64,000 bases of DNA from Ziziphus jujuba (GCF_031755915.1 NC_083384.1:21760001-21824000), one strand, 5' to 3'. Shown: positions 13,101 to 25,328, numbered from the stretch's first letter. Program-made: numbers and translations. Notes: generated from the sequence alone by a model not told the origin.

Positions 13101-13440
13101 CAAAAGGGGTACCTACACACATCTCACAATCTAAATTTATAGGTTTCAATTCAAGTGTGCATTCAAAGTTACGAGATACAAAACAATGTGTCGAGCTAGA
13201 GTCCATCGATACAAAAGCTAAGTGTCCAAATATAGGAGTAGTACCTACCACTGTAAAAGGTGAAGCCTATGCATCATGTCTAGTAAGTGCATAGACATGT
13301 TCTGAAGTGAACTGGTCCCTCTTGACCTTTTAAGTTGCATTCTTAAGATTAGGGCGATTCTTTAAGATATGTCCATGCTTTCCACACTTGAAACATGCAC
13401 CAGTCTTTTTTGTAACATTCACCTAGGTGTTTCTTTCTGC
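10123..13440 (-). pseudogene. Ty3/gypsy chromovirus pol (zinc knuckle, PR, RT, RH, INT, chromodomain), degenerate
   Basis: Minus-strand polyprotein in the normal order. The zinc knuckle (about 13380) reads CFKCGKHGH with the last cysteine changed to arginine. Protease is in the frame 13251-12697: DSSSTHCF replaces DSGATHSF, followed by DFDVILSMDWL. RT at 12444-12100 has [14 protein letters not shown] and FINDILVYS, where the DD of the active site is ND. RNase H at 11863-11603 keeps YSDAS, DLELTAV and YTDRKS. Integrase at 11008-10742 keeps two D residues (MDRLTKS, NRDPRF), but the glutamate in GQSERT is K (GQSKRT). The C-terminal GPF-like region and chromodomain (VLWRNHTVEEATWK) end at the TAA at 10123-10125. 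Several stops and frameshifts separate these blocks, so no full polyprotein can be made. The chromodomain and protease style place it with Tekay/Del. Confidence 0.88.
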
Positions 13441-14281
13441 AAGTCTCACATGTTCGATATTCCATCCTTTTAGATTATTCGTTCTTTGATTTCTTCTATC
13501 TCCTATTCTCCAATCGGATCTCTGTTTGTTGATCTTATCCCAAGTCCTCTTCCATGATGGGCTTCTACCTCACTCTTTAGATTCAACTTTCACAGACATG
13601 TCATGATCATTCTCTAATATTTGGGCTGTCTGAAGAACTTCACCATAAGTTCGCAACCACAGCACTGAAATTGGCCTCCTTAACCCATCCCTAAGGGCTC
13701 CCAAATTTCTAAGCCTTACTCTCATCAGTATCAAGAAGATGATGTGCATATCTAGAAAGGTTATCAATCTTCCTCTCATACTAGGCTAATGTCATTTTAC
13801 CTTGCTTCAGCTTAATGAATTCAGCAATCTTGTTATCTCTCCATGTGTAAAATAACTCCTTGAATCTCACCCAAGTGATTGGGTTCCTTTCTACATCCCA
13901 AGCTCTACGAGTCATCTCTCACCAATGAATAGCACTCTGCTTCAACATGTAAACAATTCATGTGACCTTTTGTGCATCAGTGCACTTCAAAAAGCTAAAA
14001 ATTTTCTCCTTCTCTCTGATCCAATCTTCAACTACCAATGAGTCAGTTGATCCTTCCAAAGATGGCGGTTGTAACCTCTGAAATTGCTCAACAATATTTG
14101 CATTGCCGGCACGAGGTTGTTGTTGAATTTCATTTGTCATGGCTTGCATTAAGTTTTGAAACATGGCCATAAAATCATTTGCTTGAGGTGCCTGTGCATT
14201 TCCTTATGGTGGAGGTGCATTCTCTTGACTAACAGCCGAGACATTTCCAAGTTTGTTAATGTCTCTTCTACGAGGAGGCAT
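13441..14281 (-). pseudogene. Chromovirus gag, degenerate
   Basis: Starts MPPRRRDINKLG at 14281 on the minus strand, the usual beginning of Tekay-type gag. It continues through ENAPPP, the conserved LQPPSLEGSTDSLVVEDWI block (in 14170-13958), then WVRFKELFY and LKQGKMTLA. Stops interrupt it at several places (for example near 14205 and 13955). It is part of the same old element as the pol at 10123-13440. Confidence 0.82.
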
Positions 14282-14427
14282 ACTACAAAATGAACTATAT
14301 ATATATATAAAGATAAACACATATTTCCTAATATTATACAGCAAATAGATAGTCCTATGGATTTGGCATTTAAATTACTATCTCTAAAGCTCTATCTAAT
14401 TGTCTATAAGATCCTATATAAGCCTTA

Positions 14428-14439
14428 GCTCTGATACCA
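14428..14439 (-). promoter_or_regulatory. Primer-binding site, initiator tRNA-Met
   Basis: The plus strand reads GCTCTGATACCA, the complement of TGGTATCAGAGC, which pairs with the 3' end of plant initiator tRNA-Met. It sits 4 bp from the LTR edge at 14444, the correct place for first-strand priming of the minus-strand element. Confidence 0.9.
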
Positions 14440-14443
14440 AAAC

Positions 14444-15774
14444 TATCACACCTTAAGTCTATATATTTAGAATGTGATAAAAGTTATACTTATAATACTT
14501 GATAAAATGTATAATGCAGAATATAAAAACTCTCAAAAAATCATTAATAAATAATATCTAAAAATATTTAAACAAAATAATGAACCAAAAAATAAAAAAA
14601 CTCCAACACCCAAAAGGTCCTTTAAGCTAACTGATATAAAATAAAAAGAAAAAATAAAAACAACCACCATAGTCCTATGCCAAATTTAGGTACTTTGAAA
14701 CTATGATGTATCTGAAACCAAAACAATAAATAATCAGCATGAAAGTCAGCAAGCAACTAGGTTTTGGATAAATAAAAAAAAATAATAATTAACATGATAA
14801 CAAATAAATATCCAAAAATAGTCTTTAACAATATAAACAAAATTTTCATATAAATTCTAATTGTTAATTACATAGTATGACTTGACATAACATAATTTTA
14901 TCCATCTGTAATTTGTATCAACTTGCGTGTAAGGCATATAACAAGTGGGGAAATAATAATTTTAATAAAAACAAACACTCACACCTAAAAGTATGAGTCA
15001 TATCCCTACTGTGATCATCAGCAAATCCTCTCACATGAAACAATACATCTAAACCCGAAGGTAAATAACCATAAATCATTGGGGAAATACCCTTACATTC
15101 ATCCAACACTCAAAAATATATCATAACATATCACATAAATCCCTACTAAGTACCAACAACTAGAGGATAAATTCATATATCAATAATCCAATAATTTGTT
15201 TGTACAATACATATATATTTCATAAAACATAAAGTTATAGAAAATATAAATAAAACAATAACATATCATAATTACATTTTTTCTATGGTTTCAGTAAAAA
15301 GTCTAGTAATTTACCTTGATCAGCAAAGTCCATAAAAGAGAAACAACTTATGGAGAATACCAACAATCTCTCATAAGTATAAAGCAGAACTATCATTTAC
15401 CACAATTGTCTTACATATAAATCCTAAAATCAAGTTTTAAATTCAAGCTAAATGAATAAGAGTTGATACCAAGATTATCATAAGCCTAGAATAAGATCAA
15501 ATCACCAAATGCCGAATAAAAACCTATTAATCCATAAATAGTATCTAAACAAGAATTCAATTTCTCATTTAAACGATATCAACTAAGTCTGAAAAATTAT
15601 AAGGGTACTATAAGCATGCATAGGTAACTGTGATTAAAATAATTTCATAAAAAGATAATGAAAAATTATTCAAAACTCATTGAAAAGTTAACAAAGAAAT
15701 ACTAAAGCTACTATATTGTTAGAAACCTTCATTTAATGTTCAATTTGTTTCTCTTTCATAAAATTTTGTATTCA
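14444..15774 (-). repeat. 5' LTR of the Tekay-type chromovirus
   Basis: About 1.33 kb, paired with 8710-10078. The inner end reads TATCACACC, a mutated TG terminus next to the primer site. The outer end is placed at the last shared bases, ATTTTGTATTCA. With its partner it defines an element of about 7.07 kb. Confidence 0.8.
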
Positions 15775-16075
15775 TTTGAAATTTTACAGATTAATACTAG
15801 ATACTAATATACACTCCTATAAAATTTTAAAAGCCAAATAAAATTCGAAAACATAGTCAAATTAAATTTAGTAACTAATTGACAAAAACTAAAAATTAGT
15901 ATTTTACAGGGAGTTCAGTCTAAATAAAAATTCATTAAAATTAAAATACAAGTCCAAAAGAAATAAAATTTTACGTAGGAATGCTATATAAAATCAGTAT
16001 TTGGGAGAAATTGGCCAGTGGTTTGGGTGGTGAGATTTGTAGGTGGCTAGATTGGGAGAAATTTGCCAGTGAAGC
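15775..16075. other. Spacer between two minus-strand retrotransposons
   Basis: AT-rich for the first 200 bp, then a short direct repeat of GGGAGAAATT(G/T)GCCAGTG at about 16002 and 16054. No gene. Confidence 0.5.
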
Positions 16076-19037
16076 TGACAGGATCCGCCCCAGAAACCCT
16101 TCCAGGATTACCAGGGTGGTCCCGTCTAGTGAAGTCCCACTGGACAATCCCTAAAGGATAATCAATGGAACCTCACTTAAAATGTGGACAATCAAACACA
16201 AGCATTATCAATAATATCTCAATATATAAATATAAATAATTCCACAACAGCACAAAATCCACAACCGGCCTATTGTAGCATAGGCCATAACTACACCCAT
16301 AAGTAATATGGTCTCTATTGAGTCCAATATTTAGATCAGAGCCTTTTAAGAGTATAAACAAAGTTTAGAAGTACAAGAAAATAATAAATGAGTCCAGGAG
16401 GGTAAGGATAAAATAAAGAAAAGATAAGTACTACTGCTGTCGTGGAAGGAACAAAATAACAAGAGGTGCGCGAGGTAGATTGCTACTAACTGCCTGGACC
16501 TAGGGGAACGAATTTAAAACAAATACAACGTGAGATAAAGAATATCAGTGAGCGGCATAGTATAATAGAAAAATAACAATTTATTTCCATAAAAATATTT
16601 CTCTCAAGACCTCTCGTTCCACTCATTTGAAAAGTTCCCCGTTTAAAAATCATTTCACAAAACCCAAAATTGTATCCCAAATTAATATAATAAAATGAAT
16701 GCTCAAAAGATATAAATAAACAACAATATAATATTACAAAATGCCTCAATCAAAATATAAACATTTAGCGTAAATATTATAAACGCAGTTCCACAAAATA
16801 TTTATGAAAGTGCAGTAAATCCACCTTATTTAAAAATCAACAATGTACTCAAAACATATACAATGTATTATTCGGTGTACCAAACTGTAAACCGTCGGAT
16901 ATACCCACTTCATTACCCTCAATATATGAAAGGCATCGTGGAAATAAATAACCGTCAGGAGGTACCCAACCTCATGGTTCGTGACAATAAATATCCTGTG
17001 GGTTGAGCCCAACCTCACGATACTGTGGCAATAATATCCTGTGGGATAAACCCAACCTCACGGTCCGTGGCAATAATATCATGTGGGCTGAACCCAACCT
17101 TACGGTCCGTGGTAATAACAACCTATGGGATCATCCCAACCTCACGGTCCGTGGCCATAAATATCCTGTGGGCTGCGCCCAACCTCACGGTATAGTGGCA
17201 AAACCCTGCGAGTTGTAATATAATATAATATAATGCTGATCCAAGATATTGGCACTAAATGGTACATCAATTTATAAATAACTAATCCAGTATCCTTAAA
17301 ACATTCTTGTAAAATCATAGATATTTTTCTCAAATGATACTGTATCATAAATCATAATTTAATATTTAAATTCCACCGCTTATTTAAATATTTCAAAATT
17401 TTCAAATCATCCTTTAATGTGAAAAGCAGAAATACTACAATGAAATATATTCACCACATACCGATTTTAAGAATTTAAAATTTACAAAATATTTGAACAT
17501 GTTTAAAATCATATAAATTTTCAATCTATTTCTCGAATCAATTATTTTGCAAAATAATTTAAAATCTCAATTCAAATACCAGGATATTTAATTAACATAA
17601 TTCACAAGTTCACTATGAACCCATCAAAATTAAAAATCAATAAAAACCTTATTAAAATTCACATAAAATGATAAATCATATAAGTGAAAGCAGATATTAT
17701 ATATGCATAAAGCAATCCTTTCAATCAATTTAAATATACGTAAAATATTCAACCACACATATATATTATTCTATATACCCAAAATATTTATAAAATAATA
17801 ACCACTCACAGTACTGCAGATGTTCACTTCTGCTTCCCTACAGGATCACCTCCAAGCTCAACTTGAGTGCCTGTAATATAATAAAATATTCTCCAGACTC
17901 CAAATAACTAAACTAAAGACACTTGTATGACCTAAATATCTTAAATTAATTTTTAATACTATAAAATTACATAAATTGAATACCAGACATTCTAATTATA
18001 TCGCGTGTCCTTAGGACCCATTATCCAAAATTGGAGTTTTTCACCCGAAGCCTAATCTTTCAAAATTGAACCTCCAAATAGGTCCTAATAATATCTAATT
18101 TCACTAATCCAACTCTAATTTTAACTAATTTGACCAATATTGTCCAAACACAGTCCTAATTTATCTGAAAATTAACTAATTGACCCAAAAATGGAAAAAT
18201 TATCAAACGACCTCCAAAATTCATAAACTTTATATCCACAGAAAGCCCAAGAAACAAGGAACCCATTAGTATGCTCAACTCAATCCAAAAGTTCCTTTGG
18301 TGGCCCAAAAACTCAATTGAAATTTCGGCCAAACTTATCATTGTTGGATCTCTCAAATGGTGAGGAATCTGGGCAAAATAACCACGAAAATGAGCTCAGA
18401 GGGTCAAGAAATGGTAAAAAAGGTCTATAGGTTGGCCTGAAATGGCCGAAAAATGGAAAAATCCAGCGACAAACCTCGTCGGCCGCTACCACTTTCACCG
18501 GCCAGATCTGGGTGCATTCGGCCACCTTTCGTAGTGAAATTTCATGGCCAAGCTTGCCTCGACATGGGCTTCCTCCCTGGTTGGTGTGTGTATAAGGTTG
18601 GTGGCTGGAATGGGCAAAAAAGGTGATAAATCAGTTCATCGTTAAATGGGTTGAAACGACCAAGTTTGGACCCACGGGTTTAGAGGAGGAATTTCTTGAG
18701 TTTTGGAGATGAGATGGGTATTTTGGAAATTGATTTCCTGTTTGGCATGCTTACTGAGGCTTATATAGAGCCTTGGATCACTAACAGACAAAAACTGGGG
18801 ACTGGTTAGGACACCGATATAAAACTTATGATTAAAACTTTTCAGAACCATAACTTTTTATCCGTAACTTAGAATTTGGCATGCCACTAGTCTATGAATT
18901 CGTATCGATGAGATCTACACAATGGTACCTTAATCAAACCAAAAATATTGACCATTGAAAAAGTCAACTTGAACCCACATATTGTTCACTTGGTCAAACT
19001 TGTTAAAACATGTGTATTTTTAGTATAGGGTGTTACA
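16076..19037 (-). repeat. Long LTR of a Tekay-like chromovirus (3' LTR)
   Basis: About 2.96 kb. Read on the minus strand it starts TTGTAACACCCTATAC directly after the pol stop codon and ends GGATCCTGTCA, both typical of Tekay/Del LTRs. It carries a tandem-repeat block (16945-17210) and, near its U3 end, a run of phrases such as CCATAAC and GTGCCACTAGTCTATGAATTC also seen in related form at 23150-23400. The proposed partner at 22730-23508 matches only in the terminal motifs and this U3 part. The short frames inside are chance. Confidence 0.65.
16945..17210. repeat. 42-43-bp tandem repeat inside the long LTR
   Basis: Six degenerate units, each with CCTGTGGG...CCCAACCTCACGGT.CGTGGCAATAA. The CCCAACCTCA anchor falls at 16965, 17008, 17051, 17093, 17135 and 17178, a spacing of 42-43 bp. 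It is confined to this LTR. Confidence 0.9.
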
Positions 19038-20860
19038 ACCTACCCACTTTAAAGAAATTTCGTCCATGAAATTCATACCTTAATTTTGAAAAATGTGAGG
19101 ATACTGACTCCACTTTTGATCCTCTCACTCCTAAATCGCTTCCTCGACTAAGTTAGTACTCCAAAGAACTTACAATTAAGGTATGGTCTTGTTGCGAAGC
19201 TTTTTCTCTTCTCTACCTAAAATCTGCATTGGCTGCTCCTCATAAGACAAGTCATCCCTCAACTCAATCTCTAGTGTTTCCAACACATGTGATGGGTCTG
19301 AGATATACTTGCAGAGCATGGAGATGTGAAAAACATCATGGACTCGAGAAAGCTCCTCCGGCAAGTCAATTCTGTATGCCACTAGACTTATCCTCTCTAC
19401 TATCTCATATGATCCAGTGTAGCGAGGACTTAGCTTCTCTTGTTTTCCAAAACATACTACACCTTTCCAAGCAGAGGGCTTCAAGAATACTCGATCGCCA
19501 ATCTCGAACTTGAGATCCTTCCTATGCACATCTGTATAGCTCTTTTGCCTATCTTGTGCTACTTTCAACTTGGCCTGTATGATATTGACCTTGTCCACTG
19601 TTGCCTGTACAATCTTAGGTCCTAGAGTTTCCTTTCACCTATCTCATTCCAACATAATGGAGTTCGGCATTGTCTCCCATACAATGCCTTATAAGGTGAC
19701 ATCTTAATGCTCGAGTGATAACTATTGTTGTAGGTGAACTCAACATGTTCTCCAAGGCCTGAATAATCCTTGAATTGTAGTACACATGACCTCAACATGT
19801 TCTCCAAGGCCTGAATAATCCTCTCAGATTGTCCATCGATCTAAGGTTGAAAAGCGGTACTCAAATTCAACTTGACACCAAGTTCATTCATTAATCTTCT
19901 CCAAAACCTCACAGTGAACCGTGGATCTTTGTCAGATGTAATCGATATTAGTACCCCATGCAAGCTCACTAGATGATTCATAAAGAGTTCTGCTAACTTT
20001 TAAGGTCTCATGAATGGGTAAGAAATGTGCAGACTTGGTGGGTTGATCTACTATCATACAATTACCATCATGTCTCTGAACTGTGGGAGGAAGCTTGAAT
20101 ACAAAATCTATTATAATGCACTCCTATATCCATTCTAGGATAGGCAAAGGCTGTAGAAGTCCAGAAGGCTTTTGTCTCTCTGCCTTCACTTGTTGGCAAA
20201 TGAAGCACTTGGATACATACTCTGCAACTTCCCTTTTAATTCCTGCCCACCAATAATACTCCTTTAGGGTACGATACATCTTGGTGCTATTGGGGTGCAT
20301 GACATAAGTGGAACCATGCACTTTATCTAGTATTTGCTTTTTCATCTCTTCATTTGTGGGAACACAGAGCCTAGAACCAATCACCAAGGCTCCACTACCT
20401 CTAATAGTGAAATATGACTTCCCCTTTGTTTGACTTTCCTTCTCATGCTCATCAAGTAAGGGTCTTCAAATTGAGCCTCAAGAACATAATCCATAAGTAT
20501 CGGTTGTAGTCAGAAGGTAATAAAAAGTGCTCCAGAATTAGCATCCGCAAAATAACACTCAACTGTTGCAACTCAAACATCAAAGGGATAGTGCAATCAT
20601 GATTCTTAAGCAACCTCATCCATCTTTTTTGCTTTAAGTTCAACTCCTTCTGGGTAAACAAATCCTTAAGGCTCTTATGATCGGTAAAGGTCTGATAAGC
20701 AACTCCATACAAGTAGTGCCCCCAAGCCTTCAATATAAAGATTGTTGCAGCAAACCCTAAATTATAAGTTGGATTACTCAGCTCGTGCTTCTTCAACTGT
20801 CTAGAAGCATAAGTAACAACTCATAACTTTCTAAAAGAAAATCCATCCATCAATTCAAAA
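19038..20860 (-). pseudogene. Tekay-like pol fragment: RNase H, integrase, chromodomain
   Basis: Minus strand. RNase H C-terminal part (20796-20452): YQTFTDHKSLKDLFTQKELNLKQKRW. Integrase zinc-binding part (20387-20124): HPNSTKMYRTLKEYYWWAGIK followed by CFICQQVKAERQ. Part of the integrase core lies at 19807-19622 (YNNSYHSSIKMSPYKALYGR). The C-terminal domain (19598-19176) has FEIGDRVFLKPSAWKGV and ISPRYTGSYEI-like text, then a decayed chromodomain (VLWSTNLVEEAI) that ends at the LTR. Stops and frameshifts lie between the blocks. A short local duplication of TCAACATGTTCTCCAAGGCC occurs at about 19740 and 19793. No RT can be found upstream. Confidence 0.82.
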
Positions 20861-21560
20861 AGAATTTTTAAAACTTAAATCTAATTTCCTCAAACCAAAT
20901 ACCAGTATCAGAAAGATAAAACTGAGATTGTTCTTTTTGCCTCCAGTTACACTCCTAGTATTGGCAATTATAAGATCCATGTTTCTCATTGATTATCCAA
21001 TTTTCTTAACCTCGACAAATATCATTTTCTTAACCAAGTTCATCAAAGTCATAAAATAAAATTCCTCATACTTATTTCAATAGAGAGCCTTAGATTGCTT
21101 ATAAAGCCTAAAAGAAATCCTCAAGAATGTCAACACCAAAGAATATGAAACCAAGAGATCAAGTCCAAGTCCTATCGTCATCTCAAATATTCATTCTTGA
21201 AGAAACCTCAAATTCTTCCAATTTCAAATAAACTCCAAGAATACATACCTTGAGCAATAAAGAAATTTAAATCTTAATCCTAATATCACAATCAAATACT
21301 ATATGACTCAAACCATAAGAAAACATTTATAACTTTCTTTATTCTAGCTATGCCCCAAAAATTCATATTTCTTAGAAGATTAAGTTATCATCAAGAATAT
21401 AAACCACCTTATATCCATAAAATATCACTGGCATAAAACCCTCAATCTCCAAGAAAATAAAATATCAAAACTAATATCTAAAATCATTACCCAAAAGAAG
21501 ATGCCACAAAATCAACTTATGAGATTTATAGCTTAGTTATCAACATGTTGTTCCATATGA
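20861..21560. other. Unrecognised AT-rich insert within the element
   Basis: Occupies the place where RT should be between the protease and RNase H remnants, but no RT motif is readable in any frame. It may be an older insertion or a fully decayed segment. Confidence 0.4.
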
Positions 21561-22714
21561 TATTACCGAAATGCATCAACTAACCTTTATCCATACCAGA
21601 TTCTAATATTAAGAATCTTAATTTCCATAAAACGAAAAAAACTACTCTCGAACATCTGACTTGGTCAAATGACCTTTTTACGGAGGTGGAAATTTCTAAG
21701 TGACATCCTAAAGGAACTGGAGTCATCCTGACTTGTGCAACATATTCACGTAAACAAAAAAGCATGTGGTCCTTGAGCCAATAAAATATGTCCGTCATTA
21801 CCAAGCATAGATAATGTATTTGTCATAACATCGGGGTGATTTGTGCCTCTTAACTGATCATAGTATATACCTTACTTCTGGTAAGTAATAGTCCTCTCTG
21901 ACCTTTGCCTCTAGATGTGGATGATGACCATTCTCTAGTGTTGGTAAACCCTCATGAAGTCTGGCCTGTTTATCTATCATATAGTTTGTACCCATCAATC
22001 AACTGAAACTGTGCGGCTAACCTTAAAGCTCTAGCATGACCATGTCCTCGATAGGGTCAATCCTTTGTAAAGTGTTCCGACTACCTATAATGAAAGAATG
22101 ATCCACTCCACTATCACAGCCCATCATGAATCTTGCCATATAAGCTAACTCGGACTACAGATATCTAAAAAAAATGACTGTTATCTTTGTTCACTGTCCA
22201 CTGTCCTGAACCCTGAGTGGGTGTCTCAACTTTAACCTTTTAATCTTGATAAAGGTTGGAGGACAAAACTCGATGTGATACGCGGTCTTAAACTATGTCC
22301 AAGGGTGATGTCTCCTAATTCTTTCATACATCCTCCACTTCCTCGAGTTTCCTTTTAGCATAAAGCTAGCTAATGTGATCTTGTCCTCGTCCGGATATTG
22401 CATAGGATCCATGGAGTCATCACAACCGACTGCTCCAAGTCTATAAGCCTAATTAATAGAATACCTAATAAACCCACTCCTCTCAAGTTATCAAGTCAGG
22501 CACTCGACAAGATACTCCAAATAAGTGGATGCATCTGTACGTTCAGCTGTAGCATGCTGGCAATCACGTCTACCTCCTTACGACGTCAAGTAAAAGTTCT
22601 ATATGATAAGATTAGTCAAAATATAATTAACACCAACAAAAAGGTAGGTTTGGAAGGCGAAACACAGGATGATTCGTATAGCAATGCACAACCCCAAGGA
22701 ATTTAGAACCTAAA
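21561..22714 (-). pseudogene. Tekay-like gag/protease remnant
   Basis: Minus strand, heavily decayed. Phrases VYTMISxEAQITP, then a degraded active-site region, then REYVAQVRMTPVPLGCHLEIST and RCSRVVFF (about 21880-21600) resemble the linker and protease of Tekay-type elements, in which GRVYAMTxxEA precedes DSGATHSF. Upstream gag text is barely readable. The active-site aspartate block is lost. Confidence 0.5.
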
Positions 22715-22726
22715 GCTCTGATACCA
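22715..22726 (-). promoter_or_regulatory. Primer-binding site, initiator tRNA-Met
   Basis: GCTCTGATACCA on the plus strand, 3 bp from the TGACAAGACC edge of the adjacent LTR. It fixes that LTR as the 5' LTR of a minus-strand element. Confidence 0.88.
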
Positions 22727-22729
22727 ATT

Positions 22730-23508
22730 TGACAAGACCATCTGGGAGATCCTGGGAGGGTTTCCGAGGTGGGTCCTATTAGAAGTTGGAGGCACCACCC
22801 TCATAAATCAAGCCTACCTTGGTGCATTGCCAGCATGCTCTCTGTGAGATTCGACCAACTGGCTAGTCATGAAGCAAGCGATGCCATGGGACTGTGCATG
22901 CACACCGTTGGTGATTAGATGAGAGTGAATTGACGATGATTGGTTTCTCTCTCTTCTCTGTCTCTCTCTATCCTCTTTCTCTCTCCTCTCTCCTCCTCTC
23001 ACCTATGGATGCTACTGTGCAATCACAGGATTCGCCAGATGATTGAAATGTGGCACAATGTCGATGGGCACTGTGTACACATTTTTCACACACATACATA
23101 TTGGTATCCGATAAAACTAGTCTCTAAAAAAATAATCAAACTTTGAAGGTCCATAACTTTTCAATCACAAATCCAAATTCAGTGTGCCATTAGTCTATTA
23201 ATTGGTATCGATAAGTAATTTACAATAATGTACAAGTCAAAACCAATTCTACAAAAATAAAAATTCAAATTGGCATCGGTCAGACAGTTTGGATTGTTAC
23301 TTGTTTCATCCATAACTCTCTAACCACTACTCCATTTTCAACGTGCTACTAGTCTGCGAACTCGAATCAACACGTACTTCGCCATGGTGCCTCATTCAAT
23401 GTGAAAATCTATCCACAACAAAAGTCAACTATGGGCCCTACTAGGTCAACATCAGTTAACTCGGTCAAACGCAAAAAATTTTGATGTACTTTGGGACAGG
23501 GTGTTACC
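22730..23508 (-). repeat. Short Tekay-like 5' LTR
   Basis: About 0.78 kb. It starts TGACAAGACC next to the primer site and ends GGGTGTTACC, mirroring the TGTAACACCC start of this LTR class. It contains a pyrimidine tract (22945-23001) and U3 phrases such as CCATAACTCTCTAACCACTACTCC. It does not match the 2.96-kb LTR at 16076-19037 except at the ends and loosely in U3, so the two may belong to different elements. Confidence 0.65.
22945..23001. repeat. CT-rich low-complexity tract
   Basis: Almost pure C/T (TCTCTCTCTTCTCTGTCTCT and onward) within the R/U5 side of the short LTR. On the element's own strand it is a GA-rich leader-type tract. Confidence 0.85.
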
Positions 23509-23510
23509 TT

Positions 23511-24900
23511 TTAAGATCCCAAAAATCATACTAAATGTTTAAAAAAAATCCGAGAGCCCAAAAAATACCAGGTGTAAAAAAGATTTCGAGAGCACAATAA
23601 AAAATACTATATATTAAACAAAATTCTAAGAGCTCGTAGAGAAATACCATAAGGTTAAAAAAAAAATTCAATGTCTAACAAAAATATTAAATGATCAAAA
23701 GAAAAAAAAAATTACTAAGAGCCTAAAAAATACTAAATTTTAAAAAAAATCATGAAATCCAAAAAAATCAAATGGTGAAAAAATTTTGGGAGCTTGATAG
23801 TAATACTATATGGTAAAATATTATGAAAGGCCCCAAAAAAAATACATGTTCAAAAAAAAATTTAGAGCTTAAAAAATACCAAATGATAAAAACATTTCCA
23901 AGAGCATTATAAAAAATATCAAATTGTTCGAAAAAAATTTTGAGTACTTGATAAAAGTACTAGATGTTGAAACAATTTCAAAAACTTGAAAAAAAAATAT
24001 CATATGGTTAAAGAAAATTCCAAGTGTCCGAAAAAAAGTACTAGATATTTTTAAAAAATTTTGAAAGTCCAAAAAAATACTAGATATTTAAAAAAATCTA
24101 AGAGCTTAAAAAAAATACTAGATGTTAAAAATGCTTTCTAGAGTATGATAAAAATACCATATGGTAAATGAAATTCTAAGAGCATGAAAGAAAATATCAA
24201 ATCATTAAAAAAAAAAAAAATGAATGCCCAAAAAAAATAACAGGTAGTTAAAAAAAATTTTGAGAGCTCAATAAAAATAACAAATGTTTTTTGAGCTCTT
24301 AGAATTTATTTTGAATATCTGTTATTTTTTAAGATCGTGGAATTTTTTTAACCATTTTTTATTTTTTGTGGCACTCGAAATTTTTTTTAATCATGTGGTT
24401 TTTTCTAGGCTTTTAGAATTTTCTTTGAACATTAGATATTTTTTTTCAAGCTCCCAAAATTATTTTCTACCATATAATATGTTTGCCGGGGATTCAGAAT
24501 TTTTTTAACTATCTAGTATTGTTTTGGGCTCTCCAAATTTTTTAAGTATTTTGTATTTTTTTTTCGAGCTCTCAAAATATTTTTTACTTTTGGTATTATT
24601 TTGGGGTACTCAAAATTTTCTTAACCATCTGTTTTTTGTTTTTGGACTCTCAAATTTTTTTTTGAACATCTAATATTTTTTTTTAAGCTCTCTCACTTTT
24701 TTTATTTTTTTAAATATCTATCTTTTTTGGGTTTTCATAACTTTTTTTAATCATCTGGTATTTTTTTTTTCATGCACTTTAGAATTTTTCTTTTTGAAGA
24801 TTTCATATTTTTTATAGACCTTTTGGATTTTTTTTTTCTTACCATTTGATTTTTTTTGGGCTCTTGAATTATTTTTAAACATTTTTTTTGGCTCTTAATT
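23511..24900. repeat. Large imperfect foldback of about 39-bp tandem repeats
   Basis: Left arm 23511-24283 holds about 20 degenerate units of the form TACTAGATGTT-A-run-TTTTGAGAGCTC-A-run, spaced about 39-40 bp. From 24284 the same unit continues in reverse complement (GAGCTCTTAGAATTT...ATCTGTTATTTTTT) to about 24900. The outermost units also pair: GAGAGCCCAAAAAATACC near 23553 against GGGCTCTTG near 24858. The short frames inside are low-complexity by-products. It begins right after the LTR end at 23508. Family unknown. Confidence 0.85.
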
Positions 24901-25328
24901 TTTAAAATTTTTAATTAGATAAATCTGAAAAATAAATTTAAAACTTAAATTTGGAGATCACATGCATTGCACATGATCTTTATTTGACAGGTTCAATCAA
25001 TTTTAATCCAATTAGACCAGTTTGTAAGAACATTGAAAATGGGGTATCAATGCGAGGAAATTGATTATAAAGCCTTCAAAAGGAATGAAGTGATTTTGGA
25101 GATACTAAAATGCAATTATTCCTATTTTATATGTTATATTTTTATTTTTTGTTCTCACTACTAATGATGGGTTAACTTAGTATTTATCAAAAATTAAAAC
25201 TACAAAGTCATCGTCATATTCTACTTTTCATTAGAAATCAAAATCTCTGCTATGCATGTATTTGAGTGACTATGACAGTCAAAAACATTTTTATTATATA
25301 TATATATATATGTATATGTTTTTATTTT
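24901..25328. other. Intergenic DNA with TA microsatellite
   Basis: Unremarkable AT-rich sequence with a (TA)n run at about 25295-25312. No gene seen. Confidence 0.5.

Noticed and set aside
8710..15774. Search for a target-site duplication around the old chromovirus
   Set aside because: Flanks (AAAAC left, TTTGA right) do not match; the right LTR edge is uncertain, so no duplication is claimed.
17003..17218. 71-codon frame with repeated PNLTVRGNN units
   Set aside because: A translation of the 42-43-bp tandem repeat in an LTR; one unit shift breaks it and there is no start context. Not a repeat protein.
22398..22706. 102-codon plus-strand frame
   Set aside because: Lies antisense to a decayed gag and next to a primer site; no family resemblance.
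22945..23001. Regularly spaced CT repeats considered as a CRISPR-like or regulatory array
   Set aside because: Simple pyrimidine tract in an LTR of a plant genome; no unique spacers.
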